From Prolixibacteraceae bacterium (lineage in GTDB: Bacteria > Bacteroidota > Bacteroidia > Bacteroidales > Prolixibacteraceae): DNA of 64,000 bases. Positions 55,514 to 63,791 of the stretch are shown here, piece by piece; position 1 is the first letter of the stretch; every line of letters starts with the position of its first letter. A program made the translations under genes and the position numbers. The notes beneath the pieces are model-generated. The model made no database searches, was not told the origin of the DNA, and saw only the letters and a program-made list of their open reading frames with translations. The DNA lies in assembly GCA_019720755.1 (NCBI GenBank), contig CP081303.1, positions 2,294,001-2,358,000 of the forward strand. The letters are read 5' to 3'.

Positions 55514-57134
55514 GCAATGCCTCTATTAGTTCCAAAGCAGTAGAGAGCAACACCCCATCCTTTACATATTCACGAAGAATTGGTTTAATCTCATACTCTA
55601 AACTCGAAGAGATTTCCTTAGACATAAAATAGCTATGCCCCAACTGAATCTCTTTATAATCGAAATCGGGAGACAGGTGTACTGAATTCTTCAAGCCCCC
55701 ATTCTCTTCCATCACAAATAATTTGCTCACTTCATAGAACAGTTCTCTAGCAACTTCTTGAGAAATGATCTCCGAATTAGGTAACATATCAATAAACGCA
55801 AATCGTCTTCGGATTGCATAATCGATGTGCCCCACACTTCGATCCGCAGTATTCATTGTACCAATAATATAGAGGTTTTCAGGAAGCACCAATTTATGGT
55901 CCCCATCCAATGCATACATACTCTCTACAGCCTCTCCTCGATACTCTAAAGCATATATCAACTCTCCCAACACCGAAGGCAGATTTGCTCTATTGATCTC
56001 ATCCACAATCAACACATAAGGCTTCACCTCCATCTTTGGTGTTGTAGAGACACTTTGGCGAGATAGTTGCTCTTGATACCTTTCACGAAAAACAACAGAG
56101 AGCTTATGAAAATAAGATGCATGTTCTATTCCAGTTCTCGAGATTCCTTCCACCTTACGCACCTCTTGTCGCGTGTAGGCATGATTCATTTCAATCTTAA
56201 CCAAGTCATCTATTCTCATTCTTAGGGCATTCGGCCAATTCTCCCCTTTATAGTAAAAAGAGTTTTTCTCCACACGTACAATACCCACAGCATTTGAAAT
56301 CATCATGGGACCATTTGCATCAATCTCCTCTTGAACCTTATCCGCAAAATCCATCAACAGCTCCAATACATACTGCTCTCTGCCTACCTGATCCAAGGGC
56401 AATTGAGACTGTGTCAAATTCGTATTCGCACGCTTGGCAAAAGAAGCCAGTATCTTATCTTTCGTCTCATATGCAATAACCCCATCGTGAGAGGTTGCCT
56501 CTATTCCTCGAACGAAATCCTCATAACTATAAGAGGGATGAAACTGCGTCAATTGAAATTGTTCAGAATCCTCCAACCTTCTTTTCTGTTCCTTCCTATC
56601 CAACGACACCTCTCCAAAAATAAGCTTTTCTGCCATATCCTTGGCTGAATATGTTTTTCCTGTTCCCGGAGGTCCTTGTAAAATAACTTGTTTCTTAAAA
56701 GTAAGGGTATCTATCAATTGTTTCATTTGCTCGCTCATTTCTATTTTTTTATACCATTCATCTACAAATTTCCACGATTGGCTCTGTTGGTTCACCAAAC
56801 GCTGAAGGGTCCCTTGTGGTTGCGGAAACTTTTCATCCCCCTGAAACAGCTCCAAAACCTCCACTTTTCTAAAAATATTTTGTCGAAACTGTTGTCTCAA
56901 ATTTTCATCTTCAAAAAGATCTGACACAACACGACAGAGCCCTATAATCGTATTTCCTTCGTGTACGCAAACGACATCCCCAATCTGTATGGCAGTCTTG
57001 AAGTTTTCACATTGAAAATTTTCCCACTCGGTGGTCCCTATCACAGGATTCGGAAGCATCAACATCTCAATCGAATCAATCGAATCCCCTTCTCTACCAT
57101 TAGGTAGATGCATTTGCATATGCCAATATTGCAT
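55497..57134 (-). CDS. mcrB: McrB-family GTPase of McrBC restriction system
   Basis: A 545-residue AAA+ motor. Residues 1 to about 130 form a non-canonical N-terminal module (starting M-Q-Y-W-H-M-Q-M-H-L-P-N), EVE/PUA-like in appearance, which probably reads the modified base. The AAA+ core has Walker A G-P-P-G-T-G-K-T-Y near 155-163, Walker B V-L-I-V-D-E-I-N-R-A-N near 372, and the McrB-specific M-N-T-A-D-R-S-V near 431. It drives long-range translocation before McrC cleavage. The target modification cannot be inferred from this sequence; the N-terminal module differs from the DUF3578-like domain of E. coli McrB. Confidence 0.93.
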   Translation of the reverse strand: MQYWHMQMHLPNGREGDSIDSIEMLMLPNPVIGTTEWENFQCENFKTAIQIGDVVCVHEGNTIIGLCRVVSDLFEDENLRQQFRQNIFRKVEVLELFQGDEKFPQPQGTLQRLVNQQSQSWKFVDEWYKKIEMSEQMKQLIDTLTFKKQVILQGPPGTGKTYSAKDMAEKLIFGEVSLDRKEQKRRLEDSEQFQLTQFHPSYSYEDFVRGIEATSHDGVIAYETKDKILASFAKRANTNLTQSQLPLDQVGREQYVLELLMDFADKVQEEIDANGPMMISNAVGIVRVEKNSFYYKGENWPNALRMRIDDLVKIEMNHAYTRQEVRKVEGISRTGIEHASYFHKLSVVFRERYQEQLSRQSVSTTPKMEVKPYVLIVDEINRANLPSVLGELIYALEYRGEAVESMYALDGDHKLVLPENLYIIGTMNTADRSVGHIDYAIRRRFAFIDMLPNSEIISQEVARELFYEVSKLFVMEENGGLKNSVHLSPDFDYKEIQLGHSYFMSKEISSSLEYEIKPILREYVKDGVLLSTALELIEALHVDGE

Positions 57135-57507
57135 TTTATTGTTGTTTTATTGTTGTCCATAAAGAACACTCCTACATCAGACCTTGAACGAAAACATAGT
57201 AACCATCCCCCAAGACCTCATACAAAGAGAGATATCGTCTATAAATTAGGAGTATTTAGTAATCATTTTATATCTTAACATAGAGAACAACCATGAAAGG
57301 TCGCAAACAGTAATTGGCTTAAAAAGGAAGTCGTAACTTTAATACAGATCACATTAAAACGCCAAATCAATCAAAACGTACTCCATATAAAACCACTGTT
57401 GTTATGTTAATATTTACAATATATTAAAATTATACACTTTTAACAATATGGTCAACATAACGACAACAATACAATTAGAATAACGACGCATTAATATTGC
57501 AAGTATT
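57135..57507. other. Intergenic region upstream of mcrB
   Basis: About 370 AT-rich bases with no gene or clear repeat. It should contain the mcrBC promoter; no convincing TAnnTTTG box was found close to 57134. Confidence 0.45.
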
Positions 57508-57659
57508 GCACGAAGTTTCGTGCAATCACGAAGCAGGAGCTTCGAGGCTCCCAGAAGTTGCAACAACAATCCTTGACGTCAACACATTTGTTGCAACAAC
57601 AATCTTTCGCTTCAACACATCGAAACATCAACTCCTGGGAGATAGGAAGCTCCTGCTTC
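57508..57659. repeat. TIR-bounded minisatellite element, copy B (short)
   Basis: A small hairpin GCACGAAGTTTCGTGC at 57508-57523 is followed by the left arm (57530-57554, GAAGCAGGAGCTTC then CTCCCAG) and the right arm (57635-57659, CTGGGAG then GAAGCTCCTGCTTC). Between the arms there is only one full 33-bp unit (GCAACAACAATCC...) and one diverged unit (ATCTTTCGCTTCAAC). It is the shortest of the three copies. Outside the right arm comes GTTGGTTGCAACAACAC, as in the others. Confidence 0.9.
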
Positions 57660-57781
57660 CGTTGGTTGCAACAACACAATACACATAATAAATATTGCAA
57701 CACAAATACCTTATAACCAATAACATCCACGCACACAACAAGCAAAATATCACCCTATCAAAACCATGCTAATTCGTCGTA

Positions 57782-57948
57782 GTAGCTGCAAACCCATGTG
57801 TTTGCCCTCATTGGGACAATACCGTTGCTACAATATCATTGCAAACCACATAAATATCACCTTCGAAATTACCACCAAATTAGAAGGATTACGAATATTG
57901 AAACAACATGGTTGACACATCATGGCAAACACATGGGTTTGCAGCTAC
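57782..57948. repeat. MITE-like element with perfect 25-bp terminal inverted repeats, copy 2
   Basis: The ends at 57782-57806 and 57924-57948 are identical to those of the copy at 51207-51343. The interior is about 30 bases longer and only partly similar (shared parts include ACAATATCATT and AATTACCACCAAAT). No transposase is encoded. Confidence 0.9.
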
Positions 57949-58670
57949 CATACATCAAATGGACACAACTACATATGACACGTCATTATAAGAGGGGGGG
58001 GTATTGCTTTTACGAAAATTTGATGAAGTAAAGTTACCACTTACAGCTTTACTTTATGATTGGGGTAAAATAACGAAGAATATAAGATGCAAAGGATGTG
58101 CTACTCAAAGGACTGAGAATAAGATTACGAATAAACATCGCTTTGTTAAAACCCAGAAGGTCAATAAAACCCAACTTACACAACAGCATCAAAATAAAGC
58201 TTTTAAGGCACTTAGAAACACAAAAGCAAGGATTATACCCCAATGACTATTAAAACCACTCAGTCAATCTAAAAGGCAGATTTAATCCAACATTTACAAA
58301 ACACCTGTTTGCTTTTTTGCTACAATACGATAAATACTATGGATATAAGAAATATTGCAAGTATCGTGCAATCACAATGCCCTTCGACAAGCTCAGGGAC
58401 CACCTTCGACAAATTCTGAGAAATCATATCGATACACGATTGCTGAGCTTGTCGAAGCACAGAAAATCAAATGATCGTATTCTTTATAAGGTTTGTAACA
58501 CAAAAAGTGGCCCCACAAGGGGAAACCCTACGAAACAACACATTGTAACATAAACAACTGACAATCATTACACCCACATCCAAATAACAAAACCATCACC
58601 ACATCAAAACCATACAAATCAAACACAAAAACAGATACGATAAATATTGCACGAAGTCTCGTGCAATCAC
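57949..58670. other. Repeat-rich region without genes
   Basis: About 720 bases between copy 2 of the MITE-like element and minisatellite copy C. A run of eight G at about 57994-58001 is unusual for this AT-rich sequence. The 80-codon frame at 58004-58246 is not supported by any family. A REP-like palindrome occupies 58379-58457 (given separately). The small hairpin GCACGAAGTCTCGTGC at about 58650-58665 is shared with copy B. Confidence 0.5.
58379..58457. repeat. REP-like palindromic sequence, copy 1
   Basis: CCCTTCGACAAGCTCAGGG on the left and CTGAGCTTGTCGAAG on the right are inverted copies, with an additional CCTTCGACAAATTCTGAG between. This TTCGACAAGCTCAGG core is a common bacterial repetitive extragenic palindrome type. 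Confidence 0.8.
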
Positions 58671-58932
58671 GAAGCAGGAGCTTCGCGGCTCCCAGAAGTT
58701 GCAACAACAATCCTTGACGTCAACACATTTGTTGCAACAACAATCCTTGACGTCAACACATTTGATGCAACAACAATCCTTGATGTCAACACATTTGATG
58801 CAACAACAATCCTTGACATCAACACATTTGATGCAACAACAATCCTTGACATCAACACATTTGATGCAACAACAATCTTTCGCTTCAACACATCGAAACA
58901 TCAACTCCTGGGAGATAGGAAGCTCCTGCTTC
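58671..58932. repeat. TIR-bounded minisatellite element, copy C
   Basis: The left arm (58671-58695) and right arm (58908-58932) are 25-bp inverted repeats differing only in a 4-base centre (GCGG versus the ATAG of the other arm). Inside are five 33-bp units starting GCAACAACAATCCTTGA and a sixth diverged unit containing ATCTTTCGCTTCAAC. Units 1-5 differ by single bases (GACGTC, GATGTC, GACATC; TTTGTT, TTTGAT). Because 33 is a multiple of three, open frames run through it on both strands, but they are considered by-products. Confidence 0.92.
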
Positions 58933-59003
58933 CGTTGGTTGCAACAACACAATTAATACATCTGACACATAGAGTATTACTCAAAGTATTATGTAATATC
59001 AAT

Positions 59004-59040
59004 GCCCTTCGACAAGTGGTCCCTGAGCTTGTCGAAGGGC
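59004..59040. repeat. REP-like palindromic sequence next to the CRISPR array
   Basis: GCCCTTCGACAAG pairs with CTTGTCGAAGGGC around TGGTCCCTGAG. It ends about 20 bp before the degenerate terminal repeat of the CRISPR array, and a further half-site CCTGTCGAAG touches that repeat. Confidence 0.85.
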
Positions 59041-59058
59041 TCAGGAACTACCTGTCGA

Positions 59059-60521
59059 AGCATTATCCGACTCTCGCTGGAACATACTCTCTGACAGACT
59101 GAGTACTTCTTCTCGAAGAGTGTTCAGTCGTCTTAATCCTACTCTCGCTGGAACATACTCTCTGACTTATATTAAGAATCCACCTGAATCTGTTCAACTG
59201 TCTTAATCCTACTCTCGCTGGAACATACTCTCTGACTAATAATTGAGACTATATCGGGCTTCAAAAGTGAGTCTTAATCCTACTCTCGCTGGAACATACT
59301 CTCTGACAAATCTAATAGTGTTAAATACAAAAGAGGTTTGTCTTAATCCTACTCTCGCTGGAACATACTCTCTGACAAACAAGATGCGCAACAACAGACG
59401 CAAACGATCAAGTCTTAATCCTACTCTCGCTGGAACATACTCTCTGACTTATTGATACGGTCGATTGGCTAGATCAAATTGTGTCTTAATCCTACTCTCG
59501 CTGGAACATACTCTCTGACGAGACATCAATGCAAGATCTGGTATTCCAAGACACGTCTTAATCCTACTCTCGCTGGAACATACTCTCTGACAGCTTCTGA
59601 AAAGAGCTCACGAGTTATTCAAGAAAGGTCTTAATCCTACTCTCGCTGGAACATACTCTCTGACTTTGTAGAAAGAATTACATCTTCAGATGATGATGTG
59701 TCTTAATCCTACTCTCGCTGGAACATACTCTCTGACAGGATGGTCGGAATCCGTAAGGACGATAACCTAGAAGTCTTAATCCTACTCTCGCTGGAACATA
59801 CTCTCTGACCAATATGACTCATTGTATATGAAAATGTTAAACCAGTCTTAATCCTACTCTCGCTGGAACATACTCTCTGACTATTGGGATGCGATGTCAG
59901 AAAGCAAAAAGGGTCGTCTTAATCCTACTCTCGCTGGAACATACTCTCTGACACAGATATTGAGCCAATGGCTCGTCTATGCAGAGTCTTAATCCTACTC
60001 TCGCTGGAACATACTCTCTGACAGACATTATCGATTCACCTGAAAAAATAACTCTGTCTTAATCCTACTCTCGCTGGAACATACTCTCTGACCAGAACTA
60101 AAAGCTGAAGCTGTCAAAATAGACGGTCTTAATCCTACTCTCGCTGGAACATACTCTCTGACAAAGATTGTATTTTTAAAGGATGAAAATCCTGAGTCTT
60201 AATCCTACTCTCGCTGGAACATACTCTCTGACCTCTACTACTGAAAGCTAAGGAAGATATCAACGATGTCTTAATCCTACTCTCGCTGGAACATACTCTC
60301 TGACGGTTATTGCTTTCACAGCAAGTGTAATAGCCACAGTCTTAATCCTACTCTCGCTGGAACATACTCTCTGACCAGGGCAAGAAGGACCCTAGCAAAA
60401 TGTATTACAAGTCTTAATCCTACTCTCGCTGGAACATACTCTCTGACAGGTTATAAAGCTATTCTCAAAATGACCCACACGTCTGTCTTAATCCTACTCT
60501 CGCTGGAACATACTCTCTGAC
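59059..60521 (-). CRISPR. CRISPR array, 21 repeats of 37 bp, 20 spacers
   Basis: Repeats begin GTCTTAATCC and end ACTCTCTGAC on the plus strand; 20 are identical over 37 bases (first at 59130-59166, last at 60485-60521). The leftmost (59059-59095) has about five mismatches, all in its left third. Spacers are 32-37 bases, all different. A degenerate repeat normally marks the leader-distal end, so the leader is probably on the right (60522 onward) and transcription goes leftward. Read that way the repeat ends ATTAAGAC, resembling the 8-base handle of type I or III crRNAs. No cas gene lies in the window, so the type is not fixed. Confidence 0.97.
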
Positions 60522-60856
60522 AGATAGAAAATTAAAATGCTGACTATCAAGACTATTTTTTAGCAAAGGCATCAAAAACGGCCATTTCTTTACATATTTT
60601 AACACTCTTCTTAGAGCGAACAAAAGTAATAAATAAATCAACATTAAAAAGATGTTATATAGCAATATATTATGGTTTAATAGACAGCCATTATGAACAC
60701 TCTATCATAAATTCAAATATATACAAATTTGTGAATATATAAAGCAATCTATCATAAAATTCAATTTAATATGATTTGGTTTCCTTTAGCTTACCCATAT
60801 GTACTAAAAATTTGACCTATCAAAGCCCTACTTTGGTTACCCTTCAGATACCCTTC
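60522..60856 (-). promoter_or_regulatory. Probable CRISPR leader and intergenic sequence
   Basis: A very AT-rich stretch directly right of the last perfect repeat, the side expected to be the leader. On the minus strand TACTTTTG (plus CAAAAGTA at 60621-60628) is a possible -7 box, about 100 bases before the array, but a -33 element at the right distance is missing. No gene is recognised. Confidence 0.5.
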
Positions 60857-60897
60857 CGTTACCCTTTGGTTACTCTAGGAGTAAACAAAGGGTAACG
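60857..60897. repeat. 41-base near-perfect palindrome
   Basis: CGTTACCCTTTG pairs with CAAAGGGTAACG, and inside GTTACTC pairs with GAGTAAAC, leaving a 2-4 base centre. Just to the left the motif GGTTACCCTT/GTTACCCTTTGG is repeated in direct orientation (about 60834-60870). It could be a large hairpin or a binding site for a dimeric protein. No adjacent gene is obviously controlled by it. The rest of the stretch up to 61130 holds nothing recognisable. Confidence 0.75.
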
Positions 60898-61132
60898 AAA
60901 CTATGCATAAAACGTAAAGGAAGGAGGGTTTTGGTAAGAAAGCGTCAGTGGTAGAAAAATAGGCAGGGAGCAATAGAGAAAAGAGGGTTTCTGAGGAAGC
61001 CTATAAGAGAGATGACATGGGGTGATATTTTTTTTATTTAAATCGAAACACTGGAGATTCTCATTTTCAAGAGGTTTAAATACGGAAGCCATTATATGGG
61101 AAAGAGGAAGTGAAAAAATGGTACATTTTTAT

Positions 61133-61162
61133 TTGCAAGTAATCAAAATGGTATTACTTTTG
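61133..61162 (+). promoter_or_regulatory. Promoter of the SRP RNA gene
   Basis: TTG at 61133-61135 and TACTTTTG at 61155-61162 are 19 bases apart, matching the Bacteroidota -33/-7 consensus. The predicted start falls at the first G residues of the SRP RNA near 61168. Confidence 0.8.
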
Positions 61163-61167
61163 TTCCC

Positions 61168-61264
61168 GGGTGAGTGCTACACGACATGCTCCTACTGAAA
61201 CTCCCCAGGGTCGGAAGGCAGCAAGGATAGGTGGTTGTAGCAGTGCGATGTAGTTAGCTCGCCC
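61168..61264 (+). ncRNA. ffs: Small signal recognition particle RNA (4.5S type)
   Basis: About 97 bases with the conserved SRP domain IV tip: CCCAGGGTCGGAAGGCAGC followed by AAGG. The GGAA tetraloop and the asymmetric loop bind the Ffh M domain. The ends pair as GGGTGAG (61168) with CTCGCCC (61258-61264), and GTGCTAC pairs with GTAGCAG-like sequence inside. It partners with the Ffh protein encoded at 48987-50324. A tRNA follows after only 4 bases, so the two RNAs are probably co-transcribed. Confidence 0.93.
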
Positions 61265-61268
61265 ACAT

Positions 61269-61342
61269 GCCGAATTAGCTCAGTTGGCCAGAGCACGTGA
61301 TTTGTAATCTCGGGGTCATCAGTTCGAATCTGATATTCGGCT
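61269..61342 (+). tRNA. tRNA-Thr (TGT anticodon)
   Basis: A 74-base cloverleaf. The acceptor GCCGAAT pairs with ATTCGGC, the D-arm is AGCTCAGTTGGCCAGAGC, and the anticodon loop is centred on TTTGTAA with anticodon TGT. The T-arm contains GTTCGAATC. The 3' CCA is not encoded. It starts four bases after the SRP RNA and is followed by a terminator. Confidence 0.95.
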
Positions 61343-61350
61343 CTCTTCAC

Positions 61351-61388
61351 AAAAAAGGTTGTCTATACGTTAGACAACCTTTTTTTTG
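61351..61388. terminator. Terminator of the ffs-tRNA unit, probably bidirectional
   Basis: AAAAAAGGTTGTCTA pairs with TAGACAACCTTTTTTTT around ACGT. It lies between the plus-strand tRNA and the minus-strand ovoA stop codon at 61409, and has A- and T-runs on both sides. Confidence 0.92.
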
Positions 61389-61408
61389 CTCTATATTATT
61401 TATTCTTT

Positions 61409-63406
61409 TTATTCGGATAATCGCCATATTGTGATAGGGTAATTCGTTTCACTTGTTGTTGCCCGAACAAACTCTAGGTTTATACATCTTTCTTGAATAG
61501 CAGAAACTGTTTTATGATAATCTTCATCCCCTTGATGAACCAAGACAATCCAACCAGAAGGATTCAAACGATCTGTCAACTGTTCCATGAGCGCTTCATA
61601 GGACACTTGCATATCGTAGTTTGAAACGACAATCAAATGGTAGTCATTGAAAAAAGGTTTCATATTCATAAAATCGATCTGAAAGAAAGCTCCATTTTTC
61701 GAATAATCAGGATCAAAATAATCTTCCAGAACCACTTCCTTAATCTGATCGTCGCAGAAAACAATTCGTCCATGCGTTTGCATGGCCACACCACATCCAA
61801 TAAGTCGTGCAGTTCGGTCTGCTGCTTGTACATTGGTAAAGTGACGCATCAATTCGAAAGAAGATTTCCCTGTAGAACAACCTACATCTAACACTTTTTG
61901 TGCTTGGGGATCCTTGAATAGAGATGCTGCCAAATCAGCCAGATCTCGTTCCATATTTCTTGATGTATCAAACCACTCTAACGCTATTTTATCTATTACA
62001 TCTCGGTCATAGATCATCTGCTGGCTATCGTTCTCTGTTTCGACTGTCCCCACGACATAACGAAATCCTGCATGCTGATAGAAGTGTCGACGGAAAGCAT
62101 AACGTGCGTATCTAGTCGCTTCGTTTCCTGTAGAGATCCACGACCCCCCTTTAAATAGATTATGTTTTTGATCAAATGTAGGCACTGAAAAATCATCATA
62201 TATTGGATGTACTTTAAAACCCTCATATCCATCTATTGGTGTTCGTGTCCATTGCCATACATTTCCGATGACATCATAGAAGTCAGAGAATTCAAAATGA
62301 TTTATAGGGCAAGGAGATTGATACATATCCAAACCTATATTGGCAAAATCTCCCCCCATATCCATCACATCAGGAATGTTGCATTGTAGATAGAGTTTTT
62401 CCCACTCGGCTTCTGATGGGAGACGGTAATCAACTCCCTCTTTGGCACGTTTCCAACGACAGAAAGCTTCAGCTTCCAAGCAGTTGACCTCAACAGGCCA
62501 GTCCCATGGCATTTCGATCTCTTCAAAAAGAAGTCGTAGTCGCCATTTATTACTTTTCAAGGACCAAAAGCGAGGGCTAGTACAACGTGTATATAACACC
62601 CAATTCCACCCCTCTTCACTCCAATATTCTGCACTACTATATCCTCTATCCAGAACAAAAGCAAGGTATTCTGCATTAGAACACAGGTATTTGGATGCCT
62701 TAAAGTCCGACACCACCTCCTGTTTTGTTCCATATTCATTATCCCAACCATAAGTTGGATAGTCTGATGGTTTTCCTAAAGTCACCTCTCCTCCATTGAC
62801 ATCGAGCATACTATTCACCGGAGGGAAGCCACTAGTAGGAGCATTTCGCCAATAAGATATTGGAGAGAGATAGTCTAATGAGAGTTGTCGGATTAGGACC
62901 GAAGAGGTTTCAATATGAATACGAAGATGCTCTATTCCCATCAATATGATCCACATTTGGCTGTCCCATGTGATAGGAAGGGTGAAATTCATCGTTTGAA
63001 TCTTTTCACGAACCAAGTCAAACACCTGCTTGCGATACTGTTTCACCTCCCCTATTGGAGGCCAATCGTAATGCTTAGAGTCTAGATCGTCCCAAGACAT
63101 TTCGTCCACCCCTACAGCAAAGATCGATTCGAAGTTACGATTGAGTCTCTCTTCAATAATGCCTGCAGCAAAGAGTTTGTTGATAAAAAAACAGGCAGTA
63201 TGCCCATAATAGAAGATCAAAGGATGTCGCAAAGGATCGGCCCTTTTGTAGAAACCAAGAGAGTCTGTAATACACGAGTACAGAGTCTCCTCAGAGATAA
63301 TTGCTTGGTCTAAATAGGATAGTATATCTTCTCTTTTTTTTGTTATATCGCCCCCATCAAGAGTCACTGTTTTAAGAGCTCCTTGGGTGAGTAGGGATTT
63401 CATCAT
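61409..63406 (-). CDS. ovoA: Ovothiol synthase OvoA (5-histidylcysteine sulfoxide synthase/methyltransferase)
   Basis: A 665-residue trifunctional-looking protein. The DinB-like N-terminal domain contributes the iron ligands, seen as H69 (Y-Y-G-H-T) and H160-x3-H164-x-E (E-H-L-R-I-H-I-E). The FGE-like sulfoxide synthase domain follows, with L-P-S-E-A-E-W-E-K-L and G-N-V-W-Q-W-T-R. From about residue 490 comes a SAM-dependent methyltransferase with V-L-D-V-G-C-S-T-G-K-S. OvoA couples cysteine and histidine with oxygen to make 5-histidylcysteine sulfoxide, and the methyltransferase methylates the mercaptohistidine. The C-S lyase OvoB is not in the window. Two adjacent ATG codons start the gene. 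Confidence 0.93.
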   Translation of the reverse strand: MMKSLLTQGALKTVTLDGGDITKKREDILSYLDQAIISEETLYSCITDSLGFYKRADPLRHPLIFYYGHTACFFINKLFAAGIIEERLNRNFESIFAVGVDEMSWDDLDSKHYDWPPIGEVKQYRKQVFDLVREKIQTMNFTLPITWDSQMWIILMGIEHLRIHIETSSVLIRQLSLDYLSPISYWRNAPTSGFPPVNSMLDVNGGEVTLGKPSDYPTYGWDNEYGTKQEVVSDFKASKYLCSNAEYLAFVLDRGYSSAEYWSEEGWNWVLYTRCTSPRFWSLKSNKWRLRLLFEEIEMPWDWPVEVNCLEAEAFCRWKRAKEGVDYRLPSEAEWEKLYLQCNIPDVMDMGGDFANIGLDMYQSPCPINHFEFSDFYDVIGNVWQWTRTPIDGYEGFKVHPIYDDFSVPTFDQKHNLFKGGSWISTGNEATRYARYAFRRHFYQHAGFRYVVGTVETENDSQQMIYDRDVIDKIALEWFDTSRNMERDLADLAASLFKDPQAQKVLDVGCSTGKSSFELMRHFTNVQAADRTARLIGCGVAMQTHGRIVFCDDQIKEVVLEDYFDPDYSKNGAFFQIDFMNMKPFFNDYHLIVVSNYDMQVSYEALMEQLTDRLNPSGWIVLVHQGDEDYHKTVSAIQERCINLEFVRATTSETNYPITIWRLSE

Positions 63407-63791
63407 GACAAGTAAATTATGTTTGCTCCCTAATAGGACAACCGAAGCCTATTTTTGTTTCTTTTTTTGAAAAATTTTGTCTCTTTTTTTAATAAAATTA
63501 TTTTGAAAAAGCATAAAAATAGCGTCATCTTTTCCAATCGAATCATAGAATCCGTATCCAGAAGTAGGGAGAACAACCATTTTTTGCAGTCTATCATGGG
63601 GTATCGAAACTTACATAAACTCCAATTAAAAAGCAATAGCCAACGATTGGAGAGAAGGATATTGTTTTTTTTTATATTTTTATAAAAATAGGGCAATAGT
63701 AATCGTTTGGATCATCGGATGTACCTAAACGATATATTTATTATCTGAAAGAATTTATGACTATAGAAATTCAAACCACAGTATAGAACGA
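63407..63791. other. Divergent intergenic region between ovoA and a helicase gene
   Basis: About 385 AT-rich bases with T- and A-runs. It must contain both divergent promoters. No clear TAnnTTTG box, gene or repeat was identified. Confidence 0.5.

Noticed and set aside
58004-58246. 80-codon frame after the G-run
   Set aside because: Composition is ordinary for translated AC-rich intergenic DNA; no motif and no support on either side.
58596-59102. Open frames on both strands through minisatellite copy C (11-residue repeats)
   Set aside because: The 33-bp unit is a multiple of three without stops, so open frames are expected by chance. One of them runs into the REP sequence and CRISPR repeat.
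59243-59455. Reading frame with repeated N-P-T-L-A-G-T-Y-S-L-T
   Set aside because: It is a translation of CRISPR repeats.
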